A stretch of 64,000 nucleotides of DNA, from assembly GCF_018224885.1 (NCBI RefSeq), contig NZ_JAGTXB010000003.1, positions 1 to 64,000 of the forward strand, in the 5' to 3' direction. The DNA is from Chitinophaga hostae. Its GTDB lineage: Bacteria; Bacteroidota; Bacteroidia; Chitinophagales; Chitinophagaceae. The notes under the pieces are model-generated. The model was not told the DNA's origin and made no database searches. It saw only the letters and a program-made list of their open reading frames with translations. Made by a program: the position numbers and the translations under genes. This document shows positions 43,123 to 52,344 of this stretch, one piece after another (position 1 is the first letter of the stretch; every line of letters starts with the position of its first letter).

Positions 43123-43263
43123 ATCGTTTTCCACCATCAATACAACCAACCATTTCTTAAATATTTTCTAAATTTTAAAACTTTGTAACACTTTGATACA
43201 TCTTGCCCGTGATACACTGCCTCTGCTTCATTTCTGAGTGTTTTTTTGCCTTCATAACCTTTG

Positions 43264-43271
43264 TAAATTTG
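43264..43271 (+). promoter_or_regulatory. Candidate -7 box before the recombinase operon
   Basis: TAAATTTG matches TAnnTTTG exactly, about 50 bp before the ATG at 43323. A TTG at 43246-43248 is 15 bp upstream, closer than the usual 19. The rest of 43123-43322 is AT-rich with no gene. Confidence 0.4.
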
Positions 43272-43322
43272 TGTCATCCCTCATAGCACTTGGATTTTGT
43301 GATGTATGAACATGAGTGTGTT

Positions 43323-43475
43323 ATGAACAAAAAAATGACGCCTGAAATGGCGGTAAAAATCCTGAGTGAACAAGGCATTACGGTTACTCTGGAAGATGCC
43401 GTGGCTATTCTTGAAATTATCTACCGGCTTGCAGAAATTACAATCACCGAAATTTTAAACCATGAAGATTGCTGA
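43323..43475 (+). CDS. Small protein preceding the serine recombinase
   Basis: 50 residues from the ATG at 43323 (another ATG at 43302). Sequence MNKKMTPEMAVKILSEQG and VTLEDAVAILEIIYRLAEI form two short amphipathic helices. Similar small proteins often precede ICE recombinases in Bacteroidota and are sometimes misnamed PTS components. The stop overlaps the recombinase start by 14 bp, so it is translated with it; a role as recombination factor is possible. Confidence 0.65.
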   Translation: MNKKMTPEMAVKILSEQGITVTLEDAVAILEIIYRLAEITITEILNHEDC

Positions 43476-45039
43476 CTTATATATTCGAGTAAGCACAGAT
43501 GATCAGCGCGATAAGGGGTTTTCTCAAAGATACCAGGAGGAAGTTTTGAGAAAATATTGCGATCATAATTTCATCCAGGTACGCCATACAATTTTTGAAG
43601 ATCACAGCGCGAAAACCTTTAATCGCCCACAGTGGAACAAATTGCTTACCGATTGGCGAAAGACCAGAAACCAGGTTGATTTTGTGCTATTTACAAAATG
43701 GGACAGATTCTCGCGTAACGCGGGAGACGCCTATCAAATGATTAGTACTATCAGAAAACTCAATATAGAGCCGCAGGCTATAGAGCAACCGCTGGACATG
43801 ACCGTCCCCGAAAGCAAAATCATGATGGCTGTGTACCTCGCCGTACCCGAAGCAGAGAATGATCGCCGTGCGCTCAATGTTTTCTATGGTATGCGCCGCG
43901 CACGAAAGGAAGGTAGATGGATGGGAACGGCCCCCATTGGCTACCAGAATAAAACAGACGAATCAGGAAAATCGAAATACATCTGCCCCAAAGACCCGGA
44001 AGCAAGTATCATGAAATGGGCTTTTGAGGAAATTGCTGACTGCCAATACAACACCGAACAAATCTTGCAAATGGCCCGTAAACGGGGCTTAAAATGCAGC
44101 AAAAACAATTTTTGGGTAGCAATACGAAATCCTGTGTATTGTGGTAAAATACACGTCCCTAAATACCGGGATGAAGAAAGCATCTTTGTACAGGGCAAAC
44201 ATGAAGGCATCATTTCCTCTACTTTATTCTATCTCGTTCAGGAAATACTTGATGGACGGCGTAAAAAGCAGCGCACAAAAATTGTTGTTGACGATCAATT
44301 GCCCCTACGCGGTTTTCTTCTATGCCCCCGTTGCGGTAGGGTCTTAACTGGCAGCGCATCAAAGGGAAGAAATCGGCACTACCATTACTATCACTGCATT
44401 ACTTCGTGCGGCTGTCGCTTCCCGGCAGAACGTGCAAATAGTCTCTTTACAAAAGAGCTTCGTAAATATGTGCCACGATCACCATACAATCAGCTTTTCC
44501 GCCCAGCGCTGGAATACTATTTTGTAGCACAAACTAAGGGTATCAGCGAGGAAAGAGATCGTCTACTAAATCAAATTGATGCTTATACAGAATTAATACG
44601 AGAAGCTAGAAAACTGCTATTTCAGCAGCAGATAACACCGGGAGATTTTAAAGAAAGCAAGGAAGAATACGAAAAGGCGATTGCAAAATTAGAGGATAGC
44701 CTCGCGGGAATGCCCAAAAAAACACATAATATTGAAACCATCCTCGAAAAAGGCATGGCAAACATTTCAGTATTGGACACAATCTTTGAAAATGCTGATA
44801 TTGAACAGCGGCGGCAGATCATTGGTTCGATATTTCCCGAAAAACTCACTTTTTCCGGTGACGCATATCGAACCACGAGAATAAATTATGCGGTTCAGCT
44901 AATATGCGGTCTGGATAAGGCTTCCGTAGAAAAAGAAAATGGGACAAATCCGTCAATTTCGGACTTGTCCCATCTGGTGATCCCCTTGGGACTCGAACCC
45001 AAGACCCATACATTAAAAGTGTATTGCTCTACCAACTGA
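43462..45039 (+). CDS. Large serine recombinase (ICE integrase)
   Basis: 525 residues. The resolvase domain starts with IADLYIRVSTDDQRDKGFSQ, catalytic Ser near residue 11, followed by FTKWDRFSRNAGDAYQMI. A recombinase domain with GMRRARKEGRWMGTAPIGYQ follows, and a zinc ribbon with LLCPRCGRVLTGSAS and YHYYHCITSCGCRFPAE. A coiled-coil region and a short tail end the chain. The last ~20 codons run through the tRNA-Lys gene in antisense, and the TGA stop lies inside it. The stop codon is therefore borrowed from the target site. Confidence 0.93.
   Translation: MKIADLYIRVSTDDQRDKGFSQRYQEEVLRKYCDHNFIQVRHTIFEDHSAKTFNRPQWNKLLTDWRKTRNQVDFVLFTKWDRFSRNAGDAYQMISTIRKLNIEPQAIEQPLDMTVPESKIMMAVYLAVPEAENDRRALNVFYGMRRARKEGRWMGTAPIGYQNKTDESGKSKYICPKDPEASIMKWAFEEIADCQYNTEQILQMARKRGLKCSKNNFWVAIRNPVYCGKIHVPKYRDEESIFVQGKHEGIISSTLFYLVQEILDGRRKKQRTKIVVDDQLPLRGFLLCPRCGRVLTGSASKGRNRHYHYYHCITSCGCRFPAERANSLFTKELRKYVPRSPYNQLFRPALEYYFVAQTKGISEERDRLLNQIDAYTELIREARKLLFQQQITPGDFKESKEEYEKAIAKLEDSLAGMPKKTHNIETILEKGMANISVLDTIFENADIEQRRQIIGSIFPEKLTFSGDAYRTTRINYAVQLICGLDKASVEKENGTNPSISDLSHLVIPLGLEPKTHTLKVYCSTN
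44940..44971 (-). terminator. Hairpin terminating tRNA-Lys, supplied by the ICE
   Basis: On the minus strand, GGGACAAGTCCG pairs with CGGATTTGTCCC (one mismatch) and is followed by ATTTTCTTTTTC, an intrinsic terminator 3 nt after the encoded CCA. It lies within the recombinase gene in antisense. The element thus replaces the tRNA's own terminator after insertion. Confidence 0.75.
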
Positions 45040-45050
45040 GCTAGGGAATC
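44975..45050 (-). tRNA. tRNA-Lys (UUU), ICE attachment target
   Basis: A 76-nt cloverleaf fits: acceptor GATTCCC/GGGGATC with one T-G pair, D-arm GCTC/GAGC, anticodon stem ATACA/TGTAT with loop CTTTTAA (anticodon TTT), T-arm TTGGG/CCCAA around TTCGAGT, and encoded ACCA. The 3' end faces the ICE. A promoter with perfect spacing lies upstream. Confidence 0.96.
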
Positions 45051-45077
45051 GTTTACCCCGTTTTCTGTAACGGAGTG

Positions 45078-45107
45078 CAAAGATAGGAATTATTTAATTC
45101 CAGCCAA
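45078..45107 (-). promoter_or_regulatory. tRNA-Lys promoter
   Basis: Read leftward: TTG (45105-45107), exactly 19 bp, then TATCTTTG (45078-45085), a perfect TAnnTTTG box. The tRNA starts about 28 bp further on. This is the clearest Bacteroidota promoter in the window. Confidence 0.85.
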
Positions 45108-45128
45108 ATTTTATCGAAATTATTTTTC

Positions 45129-47555
45129 TCACTTCCCTGTAAACACAAGCTTGTAGCGGATTACAGCGTCATCTTTTTCCTCCTGGCTGAAAACATGCAG
45201 CAAATAATATTTGCCCGCTACCCAGTCATTGATGGCGTTGTCATAAAACGGGCTACCCGGATTTCCACTTTGTCCGCCGGGGTAAATACCGTATGCTTCT
45301 GTCTTGTCAGAAAGCTGTACTACCATTCGCCATGAAGGACCATGTGTTTGTTTGGTGGCATTTACAATATGCTGACCGCCGCCGGTATTCAGGTGTTGTG
45401 CACTGAATGCAGGAATACCGCGCGAGAGGTGGTTGATATCGGTGCCGCGGGCTCTGCCCAGTTCCAGTTTACCTGCTTTATTCAGTTCTGCCAGCTCAAG
45501 TACGGTGGTGGCAAAAACGCCCTGTACCAACTGCGATAATGTTTCTTTCTGCGGCGTGTTGATGTTATCGATAAAATGAAAGGAGGTATCGTGTAGTAAG
45601 AGCTGTAAGGTGGTAATAGACTGCGGATACGCCAGTATGGTCGTATCTTTTGGATGCAGCTCATCCTGCCAGATGGTGTCTTCAAGATGGCGCCAGAAGG
45701 TATTAAAGATACTGGCGGCTTTGCTGTCGGGGGTAGCCATAAAATCCCAGGAAGAAAGCAGTTGCCAGTAGGGCTGTTGCTGTGCGGTGAAAGCCGTACT
45801 GTCAATATGCTTGCGGATCATAGGCATGGCGGCGGCGGCAAACAGGTTCTTATCATCGTTTTGCAGCTGCATCATATCCTGTGGGGTGATGGCGCTCATG
45901 GCAGAAAGCCGCTCGTTGATACGCAGACCGCGGAAAAGATCATATTCGCCGTAAAGATGGTAAGGATAGGTGCTGTCGGTAGGACGCTGATTGGCAGAGC
46001 TCACAAAGCCACGTACAGGATTCTTGATATGCGGCAACTCGTCATGCGGAATATATCCTTGCCAGGCATAGCTGCTGTCGCTGCCCGGCATGATCCATTT
46101 GCCCTGGTCTTTCCAGCGTACCGGGTATTGCCCGTTGTGCCAGATGGCAATATCGCCGGCTTTATCAGCAAATACGAAGTTCTGGGCAGGACAGGTAAAG
46201 GTGGTGATGGCATTAACGTAATCGTCGTAATTATGGGCTTTATTCAGCTTGTTGAACGCTGCGAGTTCGTTGGAGGGATCCAATGCTTTCCATCGCATGG
46301 CGAGGAAGGTTTGACCAGCCGTTTTATCCGGGAAAGTGTTGTCGAACATAACGGGTCCGAAAACAGTGTAGGCCACGGTGTCGTGTACAGTGGCGCCACC
46401 TCTTACTTTGATGTCTTCCACACGCAGATCGGCTTTGCGGTAGCCGCCGTTATACAGGTATTCTTTCACGCCATCGCGGAACTGTACCCGGTAGTAGTCT
46501 TTCACATCTTCTTCTCCGTTGGTGACGCCCCAGGCGATATGATCGTTGAAGCCAATGATCACGCCAGGTGCGCCGGGCAGAGAGGCCCCATATACATTCA
46601 TATTAGGAGTATGTATCTGTATTTCGTACCAGAGCGAGGGCAGCGACAGACCCAGGTGAGGATCACTGCACAGGATAGGAGCGCCTGAACGGGTTTTGCT
46701 GCCCGCTACTGCCCAGTTATTGCTGCCGTTGGCAGGATCAGGCTTATCCATCTTAAACTTCATGAAAGTGGCATCTGCGGCTATCAGGCTATCTGGCGGC
46801 GCCATGGCTTTTGCGGATGCAGCAGCGTAAGCAGTGCCTTTCGGGATGATAGGATCCGTGGCGTCATGAAAATCGGGGTATAAAAGGTTAAAGTCTTCCG
46901 GCGAAAACAGGCGGCGCGCATTCGTATATTCGAGATCGTTACAAAAGCCCGCCAGGTCGTGTGCCATGTATTTCAACAGCAGCGCGGATTTGATCACGTC
47001 CCATTGCTCCGGTTTATAATCCAGGATCTTATATTCTACAGGGTAGGTAGCCGGTGTGAGCGTGGCGATATAAGCATTGATACCGGCAGCGTAGGACGTT
47101 ACGGCTACCTTGGAATCGGGATCTTCCATCATCTTCTTCACGGCTTGCTCTGCTGCATATACCATCCCCAGGCGCCGTTGTTTGCGGTCATACTGAATCA
47201 GTTTCGGTCCCAGTATTTCAGAGAGGCGGCCGGCAGACGCATAGGTCTGCAGTTCCATTTGCCACAGCCGGTCCCGGGCTGTCACATATCCCTGTACATA
47301 ATATGCATCTGCCTCATTTTCTGCAAAAATATGCGGCACCATACGGTCATCATACCAAACCTCCGTTTTGCCTGTTAATCCCGGCAATACCAGCTGCTCA
47401 CGGGGAAACTCGCCAATTGGCTCCGCATTCTGCCAGAAGCCGGTTTGCGGACTTAACAGGTTGCCCAGTGGTGGTATTTGTCCCAGTTTATGACTGAAAG
47501 CGTAGGAAAGCGATAAGGTAACTGCTGCGGTAATAATTCCGGGGATGATTCTCAT
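45129..47555 (-). CDS. Penicillin acylase family protein
   Basis: 808 residues. A short N-terminal membrane or signal segment (GIITAAVTLSLSYAFS) precedes the A-chain with DRLWQMELQTYASAGRLSEI. The autoprocessing site is NGSNNWAVAGSK, with Ser278 as the new N-terminal nucleophile. The B-chain includes LPGAPGVIIGFNDHIAWGVT. Family members hydrolyse amides such as beta-lactams or N-acyl-homoserine lactones; the substrate here is unknown. It is the first chromosomal gene beyond the tRNA. Confidence 0.92.
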   Translation of the reverse strand: MRIIPGIITAAVTLSLSYAFSHKLGQIPPLGNLLSPQTGFWQNAEPIGEFPREQLVLPGLTGKTEVWYDDRMVPHIFAENEADAYYVQGYVTARDRLWQMELQTYASAGRLSEILGPKLIQYDRKQRRLGMVYAAEQAVKKMMEDPDSKVAVTSYAAGINAYIATLTPATYPVEYKILDYKPEQWDVIKSALLLKYMAHDLAGFCNDLEYTNARRLFSPEDFNLLYPDFHDATDPIIPKGTAYAAASAKAMAPPDSLIAADATFMKFKMDKPDPANGSNNWAVAGSKTRSGAPILCSDPHLGLSLPSLWYEIQIHTPNMNVYGASLPGAPGVIIGFNDHIAWGVTNGEEDVKDYYRVQFRDGVKEYLYNGGYRKADLRVEDIKVRGGATVHDTVAYTVFGPVMFDNTFPDKTAGQTFLAMRWKALDPSNELAAFNKLNKAHNYDDYVNAITTFTCPAQNFVFADKAGDIAIWHNGQYPVRWKDQGKWIMPGSDSSYAWQGYIPHDELPHIKNPVRGFVSSANQRPTDSTYPYHLYGEYDLFRGLRINERLSAMSAITPQDMMQLQNDDKNLFAAAAMPMIRKHIDSTAFTAQQQPYWQLLSSWDFMATPDSKAASIFNTFWRHLEDTIWQDELHPKDTTILAYPQSITTLQLLLHDTSFHFIDNINTPQKETLSQLVQGVFATTVLELAELNKAGKLELGRARGTDINHLSRGIPAFSAQHLNTGGGQHIVNATKQTHGPSWRMVVQLSDKTEAYGIYPGGQSGNPGSPFYDNAINDWVAGKYYLLHVFSQEEKDDAVIRYKLVFTGK

Positions 47556-47607
47556 ATTACGTATCGGATGTAATATGTAAAATACATCAAATTTGATTCA
47601 TAACCGC

Positions 47608-48723
47608 CTACGACTGCAATACTTTTATGAGCATGTCTACTTCTGCTGCTGTATTAAAACTATGCAATACTATGCGCAGGCGCTCCGCTCCTTTAGGCAC
47701 GGTAGGATGCAGTATGGGCCTTACATCCAGGCCGGCAGACTGTAACGCGCCTGCTATTTTCCGGGTGTTGTCGTTGCCCCGTGTGAGCACCGCCTGTATA
47801 GGTGTATTTCCTGCCAGCAGCTCCACGGCGGTAAGGCCTTCCCGGAACTGCCGGATCAATGCGGATAACTGCTCCCTTTCCGCCTTCATATAGGGAAATG
47901 CGGCATAACCCGCCACAATGGCCGCCAACGCGGCCGGTGGTAAGGAAGTAGTATAGATAAAAGATCGGGAGAAGTTGATCAGGTACTCGCGTAGTATCTC
48001 CGAACCCAATACCACGGCGCCATGACAACCAACCGCTTTTCCAAATGTATGTATCCGTGCAAAACACTGATCTGTTAACTGCAGGTGCTGTACCAGCCCT
48101 TCGCCGGCATTGCCGATGATGCCGGTGGCGTGGGCCTCATCCACGATCAGATGAGCGCCGTACTGCCGGCAAAGCGCCGCAATGGCGGCCAGCGGAGCCA
48201 GGTCCCCATCCATGGAGTATACCGATTCTACGGCCACAAATATATTCCCGCCGGCATTCCGCAGTTTTTTCTCCAGGTCGGCAACATCGCTGTGCAGAAA
48301 GGAGAAAGACTGTGCGGCGGATAACCGTACCCCATCGCGGATAGACGCATGTATCAGCTGATCATAGATGATGGTATCCCCTTTCCTGCCTAAACAGGAA
48401 AACACACCCAGGTTGGCATCATAGCCGGAATTATAAAGCAATCCCGCGGGCGCCTGGTGAAAATTGGCCAGATCCTGTTCTACCGATAATATCCACTCAT
48501 AATTGCCTGCCAGCAGCCGGGAGCCGGTGCTGCCATGGGCAGGATGCCGCTCTGTCATCAGCGTATGGATATAAGCCCGCACATCCGCATTCCGCGCCAG
48601 CCCCAGGTAATCGTTGGAGCAAAAATCCACTTTGTCTCCCGGCAGCCGTAACTCCCGGAAAGACTGCTGCGCCCGGCGTTCATCCAGCAACTGTGTCAAA
48701 AAAAAAGTACTATCCTTACTCAT
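47608..48723 (-). CDS. BioF-like 8-amino-7-oxononanoate synthase family
   Basis: 371 residues from the ATG at 48723; an ATG at 48741 is possible but would lie almost at the predicted transcription start. PLP fold type I: VDFCSNDYLGLARN, LLYNSGYDANLG, YDQLIHASIRDGVRLS, LIVDEAHATGIIG and the PLP Lys in HTFGKAVGCHGAVVLG. The last motif fits BioF better than KBL. No other biotin gene is nearby, so the exact alpha-oxoamine synthase activity is uncertain. Divergent from miaE. Confidence 0.85.
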   Translation of the reverse strand: MSKDSTFFLTQLLDERRAQQSFRELRLPGDKVDFCSNDYLGLARNADVRAYIHTLMTERHPAHGSTGSRLLAGNYEWILSVEQDLANFHQAPAGLLYNSGYDANLGVFSCLGRKGDTIIYDQLIHASIRDGVRLSAAQSFSFLHSDVADLEKKLRNAGGNIFVAVESVYSMDGDLAPLAAIAALCRQYGAHLIVDEAHATGIIGNAGEGLVQHLQLTDQCFARIHTFGKAVGCHGAVVLGSEILREYLINFSRSFIYTTSLPPAALAAIVAGYAAFPYMKAEREQLSALIRQFREGLTAVELLAGNTPIQAVLTRGNDNTRKIAGALQSAGLDVRPILHPTVPKGAERLRIVLHSFNTAAEVDMLIKVLQS

Positions 48724-48802
48724 TGATCTGTCTTTTGCCATGCACAATTTAAACTTTGCCTTTATCTTCGCAAAAAAGCTATACGCTAACTGCTGTTTTC
48801 TC

Positions 48803-49399
48803 ATGAGCAAAGTATCAATACTCGGATTAAAATTACCTACGGACCCCAGATGGGTTAACCTGGCCGCTATTTCACTCCAGGACATTCTTACCGACCACGC
48901 CTATTGTGAGCAAAAGGCGGCATCTTCCGCTATTTCGCTGATCCAGCGCAACCCGGAAAGAACAAGAATGGTGGAAGAACTGGCGCCTATTGTTACGGAA
49001 GAATGGGGCCATTTCCGGCAGGTACTTGCTGAAATGAAAAAGCGTGGCCTGTCACTGGGCCGTCAGCGGAAAGATGAATACGTAAACGCATTAATGGATA
49101 ACCGCGTCAAAGGCGGTCATGCCGACGACAGCTTCCTCGACGCCCTTCTGATATTTGCCCTCATTGAAGCCCGCAGTTGTGAACGCTTTCGCCTGTTGAG
49201 CGAAGGTTTGGAAGATGAGTACATGCGGGAATTCTACCGCAAATTCATGGTGTCAGAAGCAGGTCACTACCGGCTGTTTATCGATCTCGCCAACGAATAT
49301 TTCCCGGAAGATAAAGTAAGAAACCGCTGGCAGGAATGGCTGAAAATGGAAGCAGAAATACTGCAAAACATCGATGTGCGCGGCGATAGGATGCACTGA
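48803..49399 (+). CDS. miaE: MiaE-like tRNA hydroxylase
   Basis: 198 residues from the ATG at 48803. Ferritin-like diiron motifs are visible: CEQKAASSAISLIQ (first Glu), APIVTEEWGHFRQVLAEM (E..H), ALIEARSCERFRLLS and VSEAGHYRLFIDLANEYF (E..H). MiaE hydroxylates the isopentenyl group of ms2i6A in tRNA. It begins shortly after the divergent BioF gene and ends just before the tandem array. Confidence 0.9.
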   Translation: MSKVSILGLKLPTDPRWVNLAAISLQDILTDHAYCEQKAASSAISLIQRNPERTRMVEELAPIVTEEWGHFRQVLAEMKKRGLSLGRQRKDEYVNALMDNRVKGGHADDSFLDALLIFALIEARSCERFRLLSEGLEDEYMREFYRKFMVSEAGHYRLFIDLANEYFPEDKVRNRWQEWLKMEAEILQNIDVRGDRMH

Positions 49400-49401
49400 G
49401 C

Positions 49402-49812
49402 CAGCTTTTAGCCATTAGCTGTTAGCTTTTAGTAAATGCAGCGAAGAATAACATTTGTTGATTTTCGCTGTATTTACTAACAGCTAATGGCTAAAAGCTG
49501 ATTCGCTGCATTTACTAAAAGCTAACAGCTAATGGCTAAAAGCTGATTCGCTGCATTTACTAAAAGCTAACAGCTAATGGCTAAAAGCTGGTTCGCTGCA
49601 TTTACTAAAAGCTAACAGCTAATGGCTAAAAGCTGATTCGCTGCATTTACTAAAAACTAACAGCTAATGGCTAAAAGCTGGTTCGCTGCATTTACTAAAA
49701 GCTAACAGCTAATGGCTAAAAGCTGGTTCGCTGCATTTACTAAAAGCTAACAGCTAATGGCTAAAAGCTGGTTCGCTGCATTTACTAAAAGCTAACAGCT
49801 AATGGCTAACAG
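49402..49812. repeat. 45-bp tandem array with one inverted unit
   Basis: About seven direct units start at 49500, 49545, 49590, 49635, 49680, 49725 and 49770, so the period is exactly 45 bp. Each carries CGCTGCATTTAC and GCTAACAGCTAATGG. A full 42-bp unit in inverted orientation lies at 49402-49443, and a partial direct unit at 49463-49500. Units differ by single bases (GATTC/GGTTC). There are no unique spacers, so it is not a CRISPR. The last unit runs into the stop codon of the patatin gene. Confidence 0.9.
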
Positions 49813-52083
49813 CTAAAAGTTGAACCCCATATTCACATAAAACTTCAATTTCCCGGTCTGATCACTATACATGATGGTGGCTTCAATAGGTCCGAGCCGG
49901 CTCGTATAAGCCGCTCCCAATCCGTAACCGCTCAGGTATTTGTAACGTTCGCCACCAGTTATCTGACCATCATATACGGCAGCGCCTATACGTGGAATGG
50001 CAAATAGATTGCGGAGAAATTCATACTGCCATGCTACCTGCACGGCGCCTATTTTGGGTGTGATAACTTCGCCTTCATAGAGTCCTACAAATGGAACCTG
50101 GTTGCGGGTGATGTTGGTCATCCCGCCTACTACATAACCATTTACCACCGATTCGCTATAGTTGATACTATACCCGATATTACCATCCAGTTCCAGGGCC
50201 GATTTCCGCCCCATCGGGATATAGTATTTCATATTCAGCAGCAACCGCTGATAGTCTTTGAAGTTCACGCCCAAACTATCCAGGTCCTGGTCTACACCAC
50301 CAAAACTTACTTTAATACCGGAATGCTGATTGTAGATATAGCCCGCTTCAAAATCGAGTAAAAGACCCTTTGTTGGATAGAATTTCTGATTCAGCGAATT
50401 AATACCGAACGACAAATAAGTATTGAGCTGATTCGTGCTGCCCCGCACATCCTGGAAATTCGAGAACTGTGGCTTGTATTTGATATACTCCCAGCGCGTA
50501 CCCGCTCCCATCGACATATCCCGGTTCAGGGTATACTGCACATCCATATTCACGTTGGCATATTTGCTGCGATAAGGTTGCTGTTTGCTGAAATCATCAC
50601 CATAAAAAGTAAGTCCGTTATTCTCGTAGTACGTACTTAGGCCAAAACCAAAATTGCGGCTTCTCCCCAGGTACTTAAAATATTCCGCTTCCAGCCGCGG
50701 ATTTTCGCTGATCGCCACCGTAACAAACGAACGGGAGTTAGGTACAATGAAATTCCGCTGGGTGAGGTTCACGATGGCATTGGCGCCGGTAAACGTGTTA
50801 TAGTTCAGCGCCACCTTTACATAAGTGAGCGGATTCTCTTCTACCGTAATATCCATCCTGCTTTTACCATATCCCTCCGGCACCAGGTTATAGGTGATCA
50901 GCTTATAAAAACGCGTGCCGTATACATTCAGGATCGCATTTCTCAGCTGCGCCGACGTATAACAGCCATTGGGCTTCAGATGCAGCCGCTGCAAAAAGAA
51001 TTTCTGATCAGAGTGCACCAGGCCGCTTACATGAATACTGCTGATTTCTATATCGGCGGCAAAAGGCAGGCGATCCGCTACAAACGGTCCCTGCGGATAC
51101 AGGGCATTCAACGAATCAGCGAGGTGTTTGAACACAGGATACATCTCCCTTCCCTTTCTTCTTCCTGCTTCGATGATAGAATCCACGCTGCCAAAGCTCG
51201 CAGCGGAATAAGGCTCTAACTCTTTATTCATCGGCACATAAACATCACATTGTTTAATAGCTTTGGCAAAGTCGGCAGCATCCTTATAAAACCCAAGCTG
51301 GTAAAGAATATCAAAGGGAGTTAGCAGCTGATCAGCCTTTCGAAGGCCGCCGCTCACATTGGCGCCGATGACAATATCGGCTCCCATATCCTTGGCAGTG
51401 ATCACCGGGAAATTACGCACCACCCCGCCATCCACCAGTTTGCGGTCGCCGATTTTTACGGCTGTAAAAACAGAAGGGATCGCCATACTGGCCCGCAGAC
51501 TGGTAACAATTTCACCGCTGTCGAGCGTTACAATTTCACCCGTGGCCACATCTGTGGCAATACATTTAAAAGGAATATTAAAATCGCCGAAGTTCTTTAC
51601 ATCTTTTACCGGCCAGCAAAGTCTGGCCAGCTCCAGCCATAACGCCTCTCCGGAAATAACGCCGGAAGCCAGTTTAGGCTTTCCATATTCGAAAGGAATT
51701 TCAATGATGTATTTGTTGTACTCCCGCTTTTCTTCGTAAGAAATATCTGTGAGCACCGGCTGATTGGAAAATAAACTATTCCAGTTGAGTTTGCGGGCCA
51801 CCGCCTCAATCTGATTACCGGAATATCCCATCGCATATAAACCGCCTACAATACTGCCCATGCTGGTACCCGTTACCAGGTCTACCTTCAAACCGGCGCT
51901 GTCGATCGCTTCCAGGATACCGATATGCGCAAGTCCCCTTGCCCCGCCCCCGCTGAGCGTGAGCCCTATCCTGGGTTTGTTGCCGACGGTTTGCTGGGCC
52001 TCCACAGTATAGTGGCCTGATAAAATAGCTAACAACAATAAACTGATAATCCTGGTGATTCTAAGAAATGGTCCCTGCTTCAT
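49813..52083 (-). CDS. Patatin-like phospholipase with BamA-like barrel
   Basis: 756 residues. Signal peptide (ISLLLLAILSGHYTVEA), then the patatin domain: GLTLSGGGARGLAHIG (oxyanion GGGxRG), VTGTSMGSIVGG (nucleophile G-x-S-x-G) and LVDGGVVRNFP (catalytic Asp). A POTRA-like segment and a beta-barrel of Omp85/BamA type follow, ending in FYVNMGFNF with the C-terminal Phe typical of outer-membrane proteins. It is likely a surface or periplasmic phospholipase anchored in the outer membrane. Confidence 0.92.
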   Translation of the reverse strand: MKQGPFLRITRIISLLLLAILSGHYTVEAQQTVGNKPRIGLTLSGGGARGLAHIGILEAIDSAGLKVDLVTGTSMGSIVGGLYAMGYSGNQIEAVARKLNWNSLFSNQPVLTDISYEEKREYNKYIIEIPFEYGKPKLASGVISGEALWLELARLCWPVKDVKNFGDFNIPFKCIATDVATGEIVTLDSGEIVTSLRASMAIPSVFTAVKIGDRKLVDGGVVRNFPVITAKDMGADIVIGANVSGGLRKADQLLTPFDILYQLGFYKDAADFAKAIKQCDVYVPMNKELEPYSAASFGSVDSIIEAGRRKGREMYPVFKHLADSLNALYPQGPFVADRLPFAADIEISSIHVSGLVHSDQKFFLQRLHLKPNGCYTSAQLRNAILNVYGTRFYKLITYNLVPEGYGKSRMDITVEENPLTYVKVALNYNTFTGANAIVNLTQRNFIVPNSRSFVTVAISENPRLEAEYFKYLGRSRNFGFGLSTYYENNGLTFYGDDFSKQQPYRSKYANVNMDVQYTLNRDMSMGAGTRWEYIKYKPQFSNFQDVRGSTNQLNTYLSFGINSLNQKFYPTKGLLLDFEAGYIYNQHSGIKVSFGGVDQDLDSLGVNFKDYQRLLLNMKYYIPMGRKSALELDGNIGYSINYSESVVNGYVVGGMTNITRNQVPFVGLYEGEVITPKIGAVQVAWQYEFLRNLFAIPRIGAAVYDGQITGGERYKYLSGYGLGAAYTSRLGPIEATIMYSDQTGKLKFYVNMGFNF

Positions 52084-52344
52084 TGTAAATAATTGGCCCT
52101 TATTAAAGATAAGGCTTTATAAACATTAAAGGTTTAGCTCATCCATGATTTTTCCCCATACATTTGTTCTCATTGTAAATATTTGTTATCTTATTCCCCT
52201 TTAAAAAGCAGAAGGCTGAAAACAGACAGCAAAAAGCCCGTTCCGTTGGTAAGACTATACGCTATCGACTACACGCTATCTGCCAAAATCTTTAAAAAAC
52301 AAAACATCGTCTAAAAGCTGGCTGCTAAAAGCCAAAAGCTACAT
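52084..52344. other. Spacer between patatin and MFS genes
   Basis: 261 bp, divergent genes on both sides. It contains short repeats related to the 45-bp array (CTAAAAGCTGGCTGCTAAAAGC at 52313-52334) just before the MFS start, and two TACGCTATC/CACGCTATC pieces (52258-52281). No gene is seen. Confidence 0.5.

Larger units (their letters stand above)
1..44974. mobile_element. Integrative conjugative element (left end outside window)
   Basis: The region holds a complete-looking Bacteroidota conjugation set: traE, F, G, three TraI-like genes, J, K, a TraL-like gene, M and N, with RteC, relaxase, MobC, coupling ATPase, primase, RepA-like ATPase and a serine recombinase. The recombinase is the last gene and runs into the 3' end of a tRNA-Lys gene, the usual position for an integrated element. 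Housekeeping genes with higher GC begin directly beyond the tRNA. No second copy of the tRNA 3' end was found in the first 600 bases, so the left junction probably lies outside the window. The 23.6-31.9 kb and 19.4-22.1 kb blocks look like cargo. That it is still mobile is inferred, not shown. Confidence 0.85.

Noticed and set aside
43323..43475. PTS sugar-transport component
   Set aside because: Relatives carry this name in databases, but 50 residues with no PTS site and overlap with the recombinase gene do not support it.
45654..46688. Long open frame (344 codons) antisense to the penicillin acylase gene
   Set aside because: The acylase on the other strand has all family motifs; the antisense frame has no recognisable domain and results from GC-biased third positions.
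49402..49812. CRISPR array
   Set aside because: Units are contiguous 45-bp repeats without unique spacers, and no cas gene is present.
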